A DNA stretch of 64,000 nt from Sphingomonas sp. SRS2 (GTDB lineage: Bacteria > Pseudomonadota > Alphaproteobacteria > Sphingomonadales > Sphingomonadaceae). The notes below the pieces were generated by a model, which was not told the DNA's origin, did no database searches, and was given only the letters and a program-made list of their open reading frames with translations. This document shows, one piece after another, positions 9,754 through 19,790 of this stretch. The stretch is taken from the NCBI RefSeq assembly GCF_000971055.1, contig NZ_LARW01000047.1, positions 1 through 64,000 of the forward strand. The letters are read 5' to 3'. The position numbers and the translations under genes are program-made. The first letter of the stretch is position 1. Every line of letters starts with the position of its first letter.

Positions 9754-10872
9754 TCAGCTCCCTTGGCGGACGTAACGGTGGGGGACGAAAGGCATGGGTG
9801 CGACCACGGCATCGAGCCGCTTGCCGCGCACGTCTATCTGAAGCGGGCGACCAATCACGGCGCTGGCGGCGGCGACATAGCCCATCGCGATCGGCGCCTG
9901 CAGCGTCGGGCTGAACCCGCCCGAGGTGACGGTGCCGACCTCCATATCGCCGTCGAAGATCAGCGCGCCCTCGCGTGCGGGGAGGCGGCCGGCGACGGTC
10001 AGGCCGATGCGCTTGCGCGGCGGGCCTTCGGCGAAATGGCGGCAGATGACGGTGGCGCCCGGGAAACCGCCCTCGGCGCGGCGGCGCTTGGGCACCGCGA
10101 AGCCCAGCCCGGCGACGGCCGGGTCGATCGCGGGATCGAGGTCATGGCCGTAGAGCGGCAGTCCCGCTTCGAGCCGCAGCGAATCGCGCGCGCCGAGACC
10201 GATTGGCTTGACCTCGGGTTGCGCGGCGATCAGCGAGGCGACCTCCTCGGCCTTATCGGTGGGGATCGAAATCTCGAAGCCGTCCTCGCCGGTATAGCCC
10301 GACCGGCTGATCCAGGCGGGGACCCCGGCGATGTCGAACGCGCCCGCAGTCATGAAGACCAGCGCCTCTACTCCGGGACAGATGCGCGCCAGTGCATCGA
10401 CTGCCTTCGGCCCCTGCAGGGCGAGCAGCGCCTGCTCGTCGAGATGGTTGAGGACCAGTTCCTCGGGCAGATATTCGTGGAGATGGGCAATGTCGTCGGC
10501 CTTGGTCGCACCGTTGACGACCAGATAGAAGTCGCCGGCACGGCGCGTGACCATCAGGTCGTCGAGAATGCCGCCCTCATCGTCGAGCAGCAGCGAATAG
10601 CGCATTTTGTCGACGCCAAGGTTGACGATATCGCCGGGAAGAATGGCTTCGAGCGCGGTGTCTACATCGGCGCCGCTGACCAGCAGCTGGCCCATGTGCG
10701 AGACATCGAACAGCCCCGCCGATTCACGGGTCCATAGATGTTCGGCGATGATCCCTTCATATTGGATCGGCATCTGATAGCCGGCGAACGGCACCATTCG
10801 CGCATTACGCGCGCGATGCCAGCCGTCGAGCGGCAGCGCCTGGATTATGTCTTCGGGATCTGCATCGCTCAC
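9754..10872 (-). CDS. gcvT: Glycine cleavage system T protein (aminomethyltransferase)
   Basis: Transfers the methylene group from aminomethyl-GcvH to tetrahydrofolate, releasing ammonia. 372 residues. Family motifs include MVPFAGYQMPIQYEGI, GLFDVSHMGQ (catalytic Asp region) and SGYTGEDGFEI. The start is a GTG at 10872 with GGAGA 8 nt upstream; the ATG one base earlier runs straight into TGA. The frame stays open into the riboswitch, which can mislead start calling. First gene of the operon. Confidence 0.95.
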   Translation of the reverse strand: MSDADPEDIIQALPLDGWHRARNARMVPFAGYQMPIQYEGIIAEHLWTRESAGLFDVSHMGQLLVSGADVDTALEAILPGDIVNLGVDKMRYSLLLDDEGGILDDLMVTRRAGDFYLVVNGATKADDIAHLHEYLPEELVLNHLDEQALLALQGPKAVDALARICPGVEALVFMTAGAFDIAGVPAWISRSGYTGEDGFEISIPTDKAEEVASLIAAQPEVKPIGLGARDSLRLEAGLPLYGHDLDPAIDPAVAGLGFAVPKRRRAEGGFPGATVICRHFAEGPPRKRIGLTVAGRLPAREGALIFDGDMEVGTVTSGGFSPTLQAPIAMGYVAAASAVIGRPLQIDVRGKRLDAVVAPMPFVPHRYVRQGS

Positions 10873-10927
10873 ATCGGGTCTCCGTGACGGCCAATGACGC
10901 CGGACGCAGAACGCCCGCCGGTCATTG

Positions 10928-11130
10928 CCCCCTCTGTCACGGAACCTGAGAGCATTCGCCTGGCCTGCGGCGGCCGGGCTTACCCCTTCGGTGGGATGAC
11001 CGGCCCAAGAGCCGTCCATCCGCTTTCCAGAGTGTCGATCCTGTCCATGCGGTCCGTTGACCTGAGAGATTCCGGGGCGGTTGCTCCTTCGGCGGCTCGA
11101 GCTTGCGCCCTTGCACTCTCCCGCATGGCC
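10928..11130 (-). promoter_or_regulatory. Tandem glycine riboswitch
   Basis: On the minus strand two glycine aptamers follow each other. Aptamer 1 (about 11130-11035) has GGGAGAGTGC, CGCCGAAGGAGCAA and ATCTCTCAGGTCAACGGACC. Aptamer 2 (about 11035-10928) has CACCGAAGGGGTAAG, GCTCTCAGGTTCCGTGACAG and the closing ACAGAGGGGG. These are the conserved blocks of the family. A CAATGAC/GTCATTG stem at 10892-10927 follows and may be the expression platform, 20 nt before the gcvT GTG. Glycine binding normally switches gcv operons on. Confidence 0.93.
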
Positions 11131-11272
11131 AGCACCGGTTGCCCGGTGACGACCCTCACCGCTTGGCGCGGGGCTCCAATGGAGTCAACCGCCGATGTGG
11201 CGGCGCAGCGAAACGATCCACAGAATCCTTGGCGCGTCATCCGGCAGAAGCTGGAATGACGATGAAGCGGGC

Positions 11273-11926
11273 CTAGCGCGCGGCGTTGTACGCCAGCTGG
11301 CTTTCGCTGAGCTGGAAGCCGACGAGCAGCTCGAAATTGGCCTTGTTGACCGCCTCGCGCACCGCTGGCTCGTTCATCGGATCGAGCGCGGCGTCGGCGT
11401 CGCCGGACTTGCGCTTGCGGTTGATGCGCTGGAGAATTTCGGGCGGCAGGGTCGCGGCGGTCCGCGACACCAGCGCGGTGGCCGAGGCGGGGACGGTGCC
11501 GCGCAGTTCGCCATCGGCGAAGTTGATCACCACCTGGCCGACCTGTTTCGATTCGATCTGAGTGCCGGCGCGCAGCACCGTGGCGTAGACGGGCAGGGTG
11601 ACGCTGCGGGCCGGCCCGGCAGTTGCGCGGCGGGCGTGGACGTCGAAATTGGCCGTAACCTGGACCTGTGCGCCGCCCTCGTTGCAGCTCGACCGCAGAT
11701 TGGCGATGCTGGCGGTGACGTCGATCGCGTCGGCGCGGCGCTCGGCAGGCGGATCGAACAGGGTGATGTCGCCGGTATAGGTGGCGATCGCGGCGGCCGG
11801 ACAGGCCGAACGCGCGATCTTGAAGCCGCCGCGCTCATCGAATTCCATGTCGTTGGCGCAGCCGGCGAGCGTCAGCGCGGCGAGGAGGATCGCGGTGGTT
11901 TTCGAAAACTGCACGGGTACGGGCAT
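11273..11926 (-). CDS. Conserved outer-membrane-type lipoprotein, function unknown
   Basis: 217 residues with an N-terminal hydrophobic segment ending in the lipobox LAGC (TTAILLAALTLAGCAND), so it should be lipidated and held in the envelope. The mature part is soluble and has no motif I recognise. The start at 11926 is chosen because it gives a compact signal peptide; a start at 11980 would add 18 residues, and no good ribosome site marks either. Stand-alone gene between the gcv riboswitch and ispH. Confidence 0.75.
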   Translation of the reverse strand: MPVPVQFSKTTAILLAALTLAGCANDMEFDERGGFKIARSACPAAAIATYTGDITLFDPPAERRADAIDVTASIANLRSSCNEGGAQVQVTANFDVHARRATAGPARSVTLPVYATVLRAGTQIESKQVGQVVINFADGELRGTVPASATALVSRTAATLPPEILQRINRKRKSGDADAALDPMNEPAVREAVNKANFELLVGFQLSESQLAYNAAR

Positions 11927-11980
11927 CCTTGTGTCATGGTCCGGACCTGTGCGTACACGCCCGGCAGTCGATGCGATCAT

Positions 11981-12104
11981 AGAGCCTGATCGTTTGAGGT
12001 GGAAGCGCTTTGCGCTTCCGCCGATAACGTGAAGCAGGCTCTACTCAGAGAGATGCGATCTTGATTCACGCCTCGAGCCGAAAAGTTCAAGACGATCAAG
12101 GTCG
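11981..12104. repeat. Two-hairpin dispersed repeat, copy 1
   Basis: 124-bp element homologous along its length to 46372-46494. It can form an outer stem AGAGCCTG/CAGGCTCT enclosing the small hairpin GGAAGCGC-TTT-GCGCTTCC, then a second stem ending ATCAAGGTC. Non-coding, upstream of ispH. A left-half remnant lies at 34302-34340. Confidence 0.75.
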
Positions 12105-12149
12105 AGGAACCGGCTTTCGCGCAGGCAAGCAATCGCTTAAGGCCGGGCC

Positions 12150-13100
12150 ATGTCCGATGCCGAACGCCCGCCCCTCGACCTGCTGATCGCGGCCCCGCGC
12201 GGCTTTTGCGCGGGGGTCGACCGGGCTATTCAGATCGTCGAGCTGACGATCGAGAAATATGGTCCGCCGGTCTATGTCCGGCATGAGATCGTCCATAACA
12301 AGTTCGTCGTCGACGACCTTAAGGCCAAGGGCGCGATCTTCGTCGAGGAGCTCGACGAGGTGCCTGACGGCGTGCCGGTGGTCTTTTCGGCGCATGGCGT
12401 GCCCAAGGCGGTGCCGACCAAGGCGAGCGAGCGCGGCCTCAACTTCTTCGATGCGACCTGCCCGCTGGTGTCGAAGGTCCATCGGCAGGCCGAACGGCTG
12501 GTGAAGAACGGCCACCACATATTGTTCATCGGCCATAGGGGCCATCCCGAAGTGATCGGCACCTTCGGTCAGGTGCCCGATGGGGTAATGACGCTGGTCG
12601 AGACCGCCGAAGATGCGGCGACGGTCGCGCCGCCGCCCGGTCGCGAGCTCGCCTTCCTCAGCCAGACGACCCTTTCGGTCGACGACACCGCCGAGATCAT
12701 CGGCGTGCTGCAACAGCGCTTCCCCTCGATCGCCGCCCCGCGAACGGAGGACATCTGCTATGCGACCTCGAACCGCCAGGCCGCGGTCAAGGCGATCGCG
12801 GCGCAATGCGACGCGATGCTGGTGATCGGCGCGCCGAACAGCTCCAACTCGCTGCGGCTCGTCGAAGTGGCGGAGCGCAATGGGGTCAAGGCACGGCTGA
12901 TCCAGCGCGCCAGCGAGATCGACTTCGCCTGGCTCGACGGCGTCCGCACCCTCGGCATCACCGCGGGCGCGTCGGCCCCCGAAGTTCTCGTCCGCGAGCT
13001 GGTCGACCTGCTCGCCACCCGCTTCACCATATTCGAGCGCGAGGTCGAGTCGGTGACGGAGAACATGCTCTTCAAGCTTCCAAGGACGCTCGTAGCCTGA
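12150..13100 (+). CDS. ispH: 4-hydroxy-3-methylbut-2-enyl diphosphate reductase
   Basis: Last step of the MEP isoprenoid pathway, yielding IPP and DMAPP with a [4Fe-4S] cluster. The three cluster cysteines are visible as C20 ([11 protein letters not shown]), C104 ([11 protein letters not shown]) and C203 ([10 protein letters not shown]). 316 residues, normal length. The stop overlaps the thrB start (TGATG), so the two genes are coupled; the ispH-thrB-rnhA order recurs in alphaproteobacteria. Confidence 0.96.
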   Translation: MSDAERPPLDLLIAAPRGFCAGVDRAIQIVELTIEKYGPPVYVRHEIVHNKFVVDDLKAKGAIFVEELDEVPDGVPVVFSAHGVPKAVPTKASERGLNFFDATCPLVSKVHRQAERLVKNGHHILFIGHRGHPEVIGTFGQVPDGVMTLVETAEDAATVAPPPGRELAFLSQTTLSVDDTAEIIGVLQQRFPSIAAPRTEDICYATSNRQAAVKAIAAQCDAMLVIGAPNSSNSLRLVEVAERNGVKARLIQRASEIDFAWLDGVRTLGITAGASAPEVLVRELVDLLATRFTIFEREVESVTENMLFKLPRTLVA

Positions 13101-14062
13101 TGGCCGTCTACACGCAGGTCTCCACCGAGGAGATGATCGCCTTCCTCCACCGCTATGACCATGGCAGCCTGATCTCCGCCAAGGGCATCGCCGAGGGCGT
13201 CGAGAACAGCAATTACCTGATCGAGACGACCGGCGGACGCTTCATCCTGACGCTCTACGAAAAGCGGGTGAACGCCGAGGAACTGCCCTTCTTCGCCGCG
13301 CTCACCGATCATCTCGCGTCCAAGGGCCTCAACATCCCGCGCATGCTGCGCGACCGGCGCGGCGAGCAGTTGCAGACGCTGGCCGGGCGGCCCGCCTGCC
13401 TGATCGAGTTCCTGACCGGCGTCTCGGTTACGCATCCTACCCCGGCGCAGGCGCGCGCGGCGGGCGGTGCGCTGGGCGACATGCATCGCGCGCTCGGCGA
13501 TTTCCGCCTGAGCCGCCCGAACAGTCTCGATCTCGCCGGATGGCAAGCGCTCGCGGCGCGCTGCGGCGACGACCTCGACCGGATCATGCCGGGACTGGGC
13601 GACCGGGTCACGCGCGAGCTCGACTGGCTCGACGCGCACTGGCCGCGCCACCTTCCGACTTCGGTGATCCACGCCGATCTCTTTCCCGACAATGTGCTTA
13701 TGCTCGGGGACGAGGTCAGCGGGGTGATCGATTTCTACTTCGCCTGCACCGACATCCGCGCCTGGGACGTCGCGGTGACGCATGCCGCGTGGTGCTTCGA
13801 AAATGACGGCACCGGCTATCACGCCAATCTCGGCCGTGCGCTGATCGCGGGCTATGATGCGCAGTTCGCGCTGTCGGTCGAGGAGCGGCTCGCCTTCCCG
13901 ATCCTCGCGCGCGGTGCATGCCTGCGCTTCCTGCTCACCCGCGCCTTCGACTGGATCAACACTCCGGCCGATGCGATGGTGACGCGCAAGGATCCGATCG
14001 CTTTCCTGCGCCGCCTCGATTTCTACGCCGAGGCGGATCCCGAAACCTTATTGTCGATCTGA
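13100..14062 (+). CDS. thrB: Homoserine kinase, aminoglycoside-phosphotransferase-fold type
   Basis: Phosphorylates homoserine in threonine biosynthesis. It is the APH-fold ThrB found in alphaproteobacteria and pseudomonads, not the GHMP-kinase form of enterobacteria. 320 residues. Evidence: start [16 protein letters not shown], nucleotide loop EGVENSNYLIET, catalytic loop VIHADLFPDNVLM and metal-binding VIDFYFACTD. The ATG at 13100 shares its A with the ispH stop. rnhA follows after 9 bp. Confidence 0.94.
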   Translation: MAVYTQVSTEEMIAFLHRYDHGSLISAKGIAEGVENSNYLIETTGGRFILTLYEKRVNAEELPFFAALTDHLASKGLNIPRMLRDRRGEQLQTLAGRPACLIEFLTGVSVTHPTPAQARAAGGALGDMHRALGDFRLSRPNSLDLAGWQALAARCGDDLDRIMPGLGDRVTRELDWLDAHWPRHLPTSVIHADLFPDNVLMLGDEVSGVIDFYFACTDIRAWDVAVTHAAWCFENDGTGYHANLGRALIAGYDAQFALSVEERLAFPILARGACLRFLLTRAFDWINTPADAMVTRKDPIAFLRRLDFYAEADPETLLSI

Positions 14063-14071
14063 GGACTGTCC

Positions 14072-14512
14072 ATGAGCGAGCTCCCCTTGGTGGAAATCGC
14101 CACCGATGGCGCATGCAAGGGCAACCCCGGTCCGGGAGGCTGGGGCGCGGTGCTGCGGTTCGGGACGACGGAAAAGGATATGTCGGGCGCGGAAAATCCG
14201 TCGACCAACAACCGCATGGAGCTGATGGCCGCGATCCGCGCGCTGGAGGCGCTGAAGAAACCGTGCCGGGTCAAGCTGTCGACCGACAGCCGCTATGTCA
14301 TGGACGGGCTGACCAAATGGATACACGGCTGGCGCAAGAATGGCTGGAAGACCGCCGACAAGAAGCCGGTCAAGAATGCCGATCTGTGGCAGCTGCTGCT
14401 AGCCGCGGCGGAGCCGCACCGGATCGAATGGAAGTGGGTGAAGGGCCATGCCGGCCACCCGGACAATGAGCGCGCCGACAAGCTGGCGAGCGACGCCGCA
14501 TTGGGAATCTGA
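14072..14512 (+). CDS. rnhA: Ribonuclease HI
   Basis: Cleaves the RNA strand of RNA-DNA hybrids (R-loops, primers). 146 residues. The catalytic carboxylates are in place: D12 ([12 protein letters not shown]), E50 ([10 protein letters not shown]), D72 (LSTDSRYV) and D136 (ERADKLA), plus the helix-C basic region [17 protein letters not shown]. Third gene of the ispH-thrB-rnhA unit. Confidence 0.97.
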   Translation: MSELPLVEIATDGACKGNPGPGGWGAVLRFGTTEKDMSGAENPSTNNRMELMAAIRALEALKKPCRVKLSTDSRYVMDGLTKWIHGWRKNGWKTADKKPVKNADLWQLLLAAAEPHRIEWKWVKGHAGHPDNERADKLASDAALGI

Positions 14513-14560
14513 CGAACTCGTCGCCCCCGCCTCCGCCCCCGCCCCGCCGGGGCGACGATA

Positions 14561-16375
14561 TTACCTACTTCCCCGCAGGAAGTCCGGTTCCACGACATTG
14601 TCCATCGCCTGCGCGATCGGTGACGGCACCGCGCCGAATTCCCCGTTGAGGACCAGCGCGAGCGCGCGCGACTGCTCGAACAGCTCTTCGAGAACGGCCG
14701 GCTGGCACTCACGCCGCGCGCATTGCCGCGCGATTGCGGCGAGCAGGCGTGACAGACTGAAGCTGCCGAAGCTGTCGAGCAGGGTACGAAGCGCCTCGGC
14801 CTCGGCCGCCGCCAGTTCCCAGGCCTGCGCCCGCACCGATGCGGCGATGCGCTGCGGCCGGTCGCTGACATCGAACAGCAGCATTTTCATCAGGATCGCC
14901 GCATCGTCATAGCCGCCCTGCTCGACGAGCAGGTTGAGCCGTTCGCGGTTGAATTTGTCGCCACCGGTATCAGCGGGGGCGCGCTTCGTCCGCCGCATCG
15001 TCGCGATCATGTCGAGCAGCTGGCCTGAGACGATCGGCTTGGCGAGGAAGCTGTCGATGCCCGCCTCGAAATAGATACGCCGCCGCTCGGGCTGCGAATC
15101 GGCGCTGATCGCCAGGATAGGCGTGTCGCAGGCGGGCGGATCGAGTGCGCGGATCGAGCGCGTCGCCGAGATGCCGTCGAGCTCGGGCATCTGCATGTCC
15201 ATCAGCACCAGGTCAAACGGCTCTATCGCGATCGCGCCCAGCGCCTTGCGGCCATCCTCGACGGCGATGACCTGATGGCCCTCGCGGGTCAGCAGCCCCG
15301 CCATCAGCCGGCGGTTGATCGGATTATCCTCGGCCAGCAAGATCCGCATCGGCCCGGTCGGCACCTCCTCGGCCAGCGCCGCCGGGCCGTCTGCCCGCTT
15401 GAACGGCAGTTCGACCGAGAAGGTGGTGCCCTTGCCCGGATCGCTCGACACCGCGATCGACCCGCCCATCGCCTCGGCCAGTTGCTGGCTGATCGCCAGG
15501 CCGAGACCGGTGCCGCCCTGCAGGCGCATCCGCGCCGCATCGACCTGGTCGCCGCGGGCGAAGATGCGGCCCAGCGTTTCCTGACCAATGCCGCGTCCGC
15601 TGTCGCGGATGATCACCATCCAGTAATCGGCATCGTCATCCGACCGGGTTGGCGAAAGGCCGATCGAGACACTGCCGGCTTCGGTGAACTTGATCGCATT
15701 GGAGACGAGGTTCGACAGGAGCTGCTGGAGCCGCGCGGAATCGCCGCAGACGATCACCGGCTCGCCATCGAGGCCGTGCACGTCCAGGGTCAGGCCCTTG
15801 GCTTCTGCCATGCTGTCGAACAGATGTCCCATCGTCCGGATCGCGGCCTTGAGATCGAAATTGACGCTCTCGATCACCACCCGGCCCGATTCGACGCGCG
15901 AATAGTCGAGCATGTCATCGACCACGCTCATCACCGACGACGCCGCCTGATTCAGCGTATCGAGCAGGGGCCGGCGCTGTGCCTCGTCGGGATTGCGGCG
16001 CAGCGCCTCGACCGAATTGAGCAGGCCGTTCATAGGCGTGCGGATCTCATGACTCATTACCGAGAGCAGCTCGGCCTTGGCGCGTTCGGCGGCGCGGGCC
16101 TGGTCGCGCGCGGCGATCAGCGAGCGTTCGGTCTCCACTTCCTCGGTAATGTCGCGCATGATGCCGATCATCGCCGTGGGCCCATCCATCTGGCCGGCAA
16201 CCAGAATATGGACCGTCTTGCCGTCCGGACGATTCCAGCGGATGCGGACCGGCGCCAGGGTCCCGTCCCGCGTGGCGTCGTTGACCGCGACCACGATCTT
16301 GTCGACATCATCGGGATGGATCATGGCGAGCATCAGCTCGCGGGTCGGCGTCAGTTCCGTCGAGAGGCCGATCAT
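14561..16375 (-). CDS. Hybrid sensor histidine kinase (PAS-HisKA-HATPase-REC-degenerate HPt)
   Basis: 604 residues from the first ATG. Order: PAS (about 1-95), HisKA with LSVMSHEIRTPMNGLLN carrying the phospho-His, HATPase with N-box LVSNAIKFTE and G-boxes DSGRGIG and GTGLGLAI, then a receiver ILLAEDNPINRRLM with phospho-Asp in LVLMDMQMPELDG. The C-terminal 120 residues look like an HPt domain without its histidine. No membrane helix. Coding similarity to a PAS start (NLAESLAGFGHW) continues upstream to about 16501, but no ATG, GTG or TTG exists there in frame. AGGGGG sits 7 nt before an in-frame ATA at 16501, so the native start may be 16501. Confidence 0.88.
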   Translation of the reverse strand: MIGLSTELTPTRELMLAMIHPDDVDKIVVAVNDATRDGTLAPVRIRWNRPDGKTVHILVAGQMDGPTAMIGIMRDITEEVETERSLIAARDQARAAERAKAELLSVMSHEIRTPMNGLLNSVEALRRNPDEAQRRPLLDTLNQAASSVMSVVDDMLDYSRVESGRVVIESVNFDLKAAIRTMGHLFDSMAEAKGLTLDVHGLDGEPVIVCGDSARLQQLLSNLVSNAIKFTEAGSVSIGLSPTRSDDDADYWMVIIRDSGRGIGQETLGRIFARGDQVDAARMRLQGGTGLGLAISQQLAEAMGGSIAVSSDPGKGTTFSVELPFKRADGPAALAEEVPTGPMRILLAEDNPINRRLMAGLLTREGHQVIAVEDGRKALGAIAIEPFDLVLMDMQMPELDGISATRSIRALDPPACDTPILAISADSQPERRRIYFEAGIDSFLAKPIVSGQLLDMIATMRRTKRAPADTGGDKFNRERLNLLVEQGGYDDAAILMKMLLFDVSDRPQRIAASVRAQAWELAAAEAEALRTLLDSFGSFSLSRLLAAIARQCARRECQPAVLEELFEQSRALALVLNGEFGAVPSPIAQAMDNVVEPDFLRGSR

Positions 16376-16633
16376 CTGGTAGATTTGCGGCGACCAGCTA
16401 TAGGTGCCGGTGCTGCGGTCCGAACGCCAGTGGCCGAACCCCGCGAGCGATTCCGCGAGATTCAGAAGGCGATTGGCCTCGGCTGAACTATCAAGCGTTA
16501 TTGGCCGGCCCCCTGCGACACTAGCGGCAAATCCCCCCGCCCTTACGGCCTTTTAGTGTGAGATTCGGGTGGAGGGAAAGTGCTAGATGCGCCGCTCGCG
16601 AATTCTTGCCGCGTCAGGCGGATCGCCGGCGGT

Positions 16634-17005
16634 TCACGTGTTCGGACGGCTCGCGACATAGATCGCGCAGGCGAGCAGCGCGAGCGCCACCAGCAGGTCG
16701 ATCCACCAGGCCGGCTGCACGGTGTAGAGCATCACGCCATAGCCGCCCGCCATGCTGACGATCGCGACGATCTTGGCGTTGCGCGGTATCGCGCCGCTCG
16801 CGCGCCAGCGTCGGATCGGCGGCCCGAACCAGCGGTGGTCGAGCAGCCATGCCTCGAAGCGGGGGCTCGAATGACTGAAGCAGGCGGCGGCGAAGATCAG
16901 AAATATCGTGGTCGGCATCACCGGCAGCAATATGCCGATGAAGCCCAATGCCACCATTAACCACCCCAGCGCGAACCAACCCCAGCGCTTGAGCGGGTCT
17001 TTCAT
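16634..17005 (-). CDS. DUF454 (YbaN-family) inner-membrane protein
   Basis: 123 residues with about three or four hydrophobic helices. The family signature GFIGILLPVMPTTIFLIFAAACFSHSS is recognisable in pieces (LGFIGILLPVMPTT, ACFSHSSPRFEAWLL), followed by the family-typical WLLDHRWFGPPIRRW. Function of the family is unknown. The start at 17005 (MKDPLKRWGWF) avoids an 80-bp overlap with secA that the longer frame would need. Probably downstream in the secA transcript (46-bp gap). Confidence 0.85.
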   Translation of the reverse strand: MKDPLKRWGWFALGWLMVALGFIGILLPVMPTTIFLIFAAACFSHSSPRFEAWLLDHRWFGPPIRRWRASGAIPRNAKIVAIVSMAGGYGVMLYTVQPAWWIDLLVALALLACAIYVASRPNT

Positions 17006-17051
17006 CGCTTTCAGGTCCGCTGACGCCGTCTCGACCAGGTCGAAACAGCCA

Positions 17052-19790
17052 TCAGAGCGCGCCGTGGCAATGCTTGTATTTACGGCCTGAACCGCAGGGG
17101 CATTGCGAGTTGCGGCCCAGCGTCGCAGCAACCTCAGGCGGGACCTGATAATCGCTGTCCGCCATGCCCAGCGCGGCCTGTGGCGCGCGGGTGGTGATCA
17201 GGCCCAGCGAACCGGCGTCCCGATCGGCCGAATCATCCTCGCCGGTGAACGGGTCGATATGGCTGGTGACGAAATCGGGCATCGGCGGCAGTTCGGCGAA
17301 CTCCTGCCCCGACATCTCGAAGCGGGCATTGGCGAGGATGCGGGTCACTTCCTCGCGGATCGCGGTCAGCATGCGCTCGAACAGCGCGAAGGCTTCCGAT
17401 TTATATTCGTTGATCGGAGTCTTCTGCGCATAGGCGCGCAGGTGGATCACCTGGCGCAGCGCGTCGAGCGTCGCGAGATGCTCTTTCCAATGATGGTCGA
17501 GCGTCTGGAGCAGCACGCTCTTTTCGATGCCGTGCCAGCTCTGCTCGTCGATCGCGGCGCGCTTGGCGTCGATCGCGGCATCGGCGGCGGCCAGCACGCG
17601 CTCTGCCAGCAGCTCGGGATCGATGCCGTCCTCGGCCAGCCAGGCGTCGAACGGCGGCTCGATGCCCAGCGTTTCGGCCGCCTGGGTCCGCAGCGTCTCC
17701 ATGTCCCACTGTTCGGGATAGCTGTTCGGCGGGCAGGCCGCGCCGACGATCGAATTGGCGGTCTCGGCGCGCATGTCGGTGACGACGTCGTCGACTGTAT
17801 CGGCGTCCATGATGTCGGCGCGCTGCTCGTAGATCACCTTGCGCTGATCATTCATCACGTCGTCATATTCGACGACCTGCTTGCGGATGTCGTAGTTGCG
17901 CGCCTCGACCTTCTTCTGCGCGGTCTCGATCGCCTTGGAAATCCAGGGGCTGACGATCGCCTCGCCGTCCGCCAGATTCTTGTTCATCATCCGCGCGAAC
18001 ATCGTCTGCGGGCCGAAGATGCGCAGCAGATCGTCGTCGAGCGAGAGGTAGAAGCGGCTGAGGCCGGGATCGCCCTGGCGGCCCGAACGGCCACGCAGCT
18101 GATTGTCGATGCGGCGGCTCTCATGCCGCTCGGTGCCGAGCACGAACAGGCCGCCGGCCGCAAGCACCGCTTCCTTCTCGGCGATGATCTCGCCCTTGAT
18201 CCGTTCGGCGGCGGCGTCGAATTCGGGGGTGCCGATTTCCAGGTCGGGATGCTCGTCGAGCATACGGAATTCGAGGTTTCCGCCCAGTTGGATGTCGGTG
18301 CCGCGGCCCGCCATGTTGGTCGCGATCGTGATCGCGCGCAGGCGGCCCGCCTGGGCGACGATATGGGCTTCCTGCTCATGGTAGCGGGCGTTGAGCACCT
18401 TGTGCTCGACACCCTCCCGGGTCAGGAATTCGGACAGCATCTCCGACTTCTCGATCGACACGGTGCCGACCAGCACGGGCTGTCCATGCTCCTTCGCCTC
18501 ACGGATCGTCTGGGTGATCGCGGCGAATTTGTCCTGGATGTTCTTGTAGAATTCGTCGTCCTGATCGATCCGCTGCACCGGTACGTTGGTCGGGATCGTG
18601 ACGACGTTCATCTTGTAGATCTGGTAGAATTCCTGGGCTTCGGTTGCGGCCGTGCCGGTCATGCCGCCCAGCTTGGGATACATGCGGAAATAATTCTGGA
18701 AGGTGACCGAGGCGAGCGTCTGGTTCTCGGGCTCGATCTGAACGCCTTCCTTGGCCTCGACCGCCTGATGCAGGCCGTCGGACCAGCGCCGCCCATCCAT
18801 CATGCGCCCGGTGAACTCGTCGATGATGACGACCTTGCCGTCCTTGACGATATAATCGATGTCGCGCTTGAACGCGACGTTGGCGCGCATCGCCTGGTTC
18901 AGGTGATGGACCACCTGAGTATTCTCGAAATCATAGAGATTGTCGCCTTCGAGCAGCCCGGCGTCCTCGAGCAACCGCTCGATCCGCTCGGTGCCATCCT
19001 CGGTCAGCACTACCGAGCGCGCTTTCTCGTCGAACTCGTAATCGGCGGGCGTGACCTGCTTCACGATCAGATCGACCTGCTTGTACAGCTCGGACTTGTC
19101 GTCGGTAGGACCGGAGATGATCAGCGGCGTGCGCGCCTCGTCGATCAGGACCGAATCGACCTCGTCGACCACCGCATATTTGAACGGGCGCTGCACCATA
19201 TACTGGCGCTCATATTTCATGTTGTCGCGCAGATAGTCGAAGCCGAACTCGTTGTTCGTGCCGTAGGTGATGTCGCACGCATAGGCGTCGCGCCGCTCCT
19301 GATCGGACAGGTTGGGCACGATCACGCCGACGGTCAGACCGAGGAATTTGTAGACCCGGCCCATCCATTCGGAGTCGCGGCTCGCCAGATAGTCGTTGAC
19401 GGTGACGACATGGACGCCCTCGCCCGACAGGGCATTGAGATAGACCGCGAGCGTGGCGACGAGGGTCTTGCCCTCGCCGGTCCGCATCTCGGCGATCTCA
19501 CCGCGATGGAGGACGATGCCGCCGATCATCTGCACGTCATAATGGCGCTGGCCGAGCACGCGCCTGGCCGCTTCACGCACCGTGGCGAAGGCCTCGGGCA
19601 GCAGCGAATCGAGCTTCTCGCCATCGTTGAGCCGCTTGCGGAAGATCACGGTCTGGCCCGCCAGTTCCTCGTCGCTCATCGCTTCGAGGGTGGGCTCGAA
19701 TCCGGCGATCCGCTGGACGATCGGGCGCAGCGACTTCACATAACGGTCGTTCGACGAACCGAAGATGGCTTTGGCGAGGCCGCCGAGCAT
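17052..19790 (-). CDS. secA: Preprotein translocase ATPase SecA
   Basis: Motor of the Sec pathway, driving unfolded preproteins through SecYEG. 912 residues. Walker A is in [14 protein letters not shown], Walker B-like [16 protein letters not shown], and the helicase motif [11 protein letters not shown] is present. The C-terminal zinc and SecB-binding tail is [17 protein letters not shown] (C-x-C-x8-CH). The ATG at 19790 is preferred over 19796 because AAGGA lies 6 nt before it. Divergent from argJ. Confidence 0.97.
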   Translation of the reverse strand: MLGGLAKAIFGSSNDRYVKSLRPIVQRIAGFEPTLEAMSDEELAGQTVIFRKRLNDGEKLDSLLPEAFATVREAARRVLGQRHYDVQMIGGIVLHRGEIAEMRTGEGKTLVATLAVYLNALSGEGVHVVTVNDYLASRDSEWMGRVYKFLGLTVGVIVPNLSDQERRDAYACDITYGTNNEFGFDYLRDNMKYERQYMVQRPFKYAVVDEVDSVLIDEARTPLIISGPTDDKSELYKQVDLIVKQVTPADYEFDEKARSVVLTEDGTERIERLLEDAGLLEGDNLYDFENTQVVHHLNQAMRANVAFKRDIDYIVKDGKVVIIDEFTGRMMDGRRWSDGLHQAVEAKEGVQIEPENQTLASVTFQNYFRMYPKLGGMTGTAATEAQEFYQIYKMNVVTIPTNVPVQRIDQDDEFYKNIQDKFAAITQTIREAKEHGQPVLVGTVSIEKSEMLSEFLTREGVEHKVLNARYHEQEAHIVAQAGRLRAITIATNMAGRGTDIQLGGNLEFRMLDEHPDLEIGTPEFDAAAERIKGEIIAEKEAVLAAGGLFVLGTERHESRRIDNQLRGRSGRQGDPGLSRFYLSLDDDLLRIFGPQTMFARMMNKNLADGEAIVSPWISKAIETAQKKVEARNYDIRKQVVEYDDVMNDQRKVIYEQRADIMDADTVDDVVTDMRAETANSIVGAACPPNSYPEQWDMETLRTQAAETLGIEPPFDAWLAEDGIDPELLAERVLAAADAAIDAKRAAIDEQSWHGIEKSVLLQTLDHHWKEHLATLDALRQVIHLRAYAQKTPINEYKSEAFALFERMLTAIREEVTRILANARFEMSGQEFAELPPMPDFVTSHIDPFTGEDDSADRDAGSLGLITTRAPQAALGMADSDYQVPPEVAATLGRNSQCPCGSGRKYKHCHGAL

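Noticed and set aside
11935-11980. Longer start for the lipoprotein gene at 11980
   Set aside because: It would place 18 polar residues before the lipobox signal peptide; the start at 11926 gives a normal lipoprotein leader.
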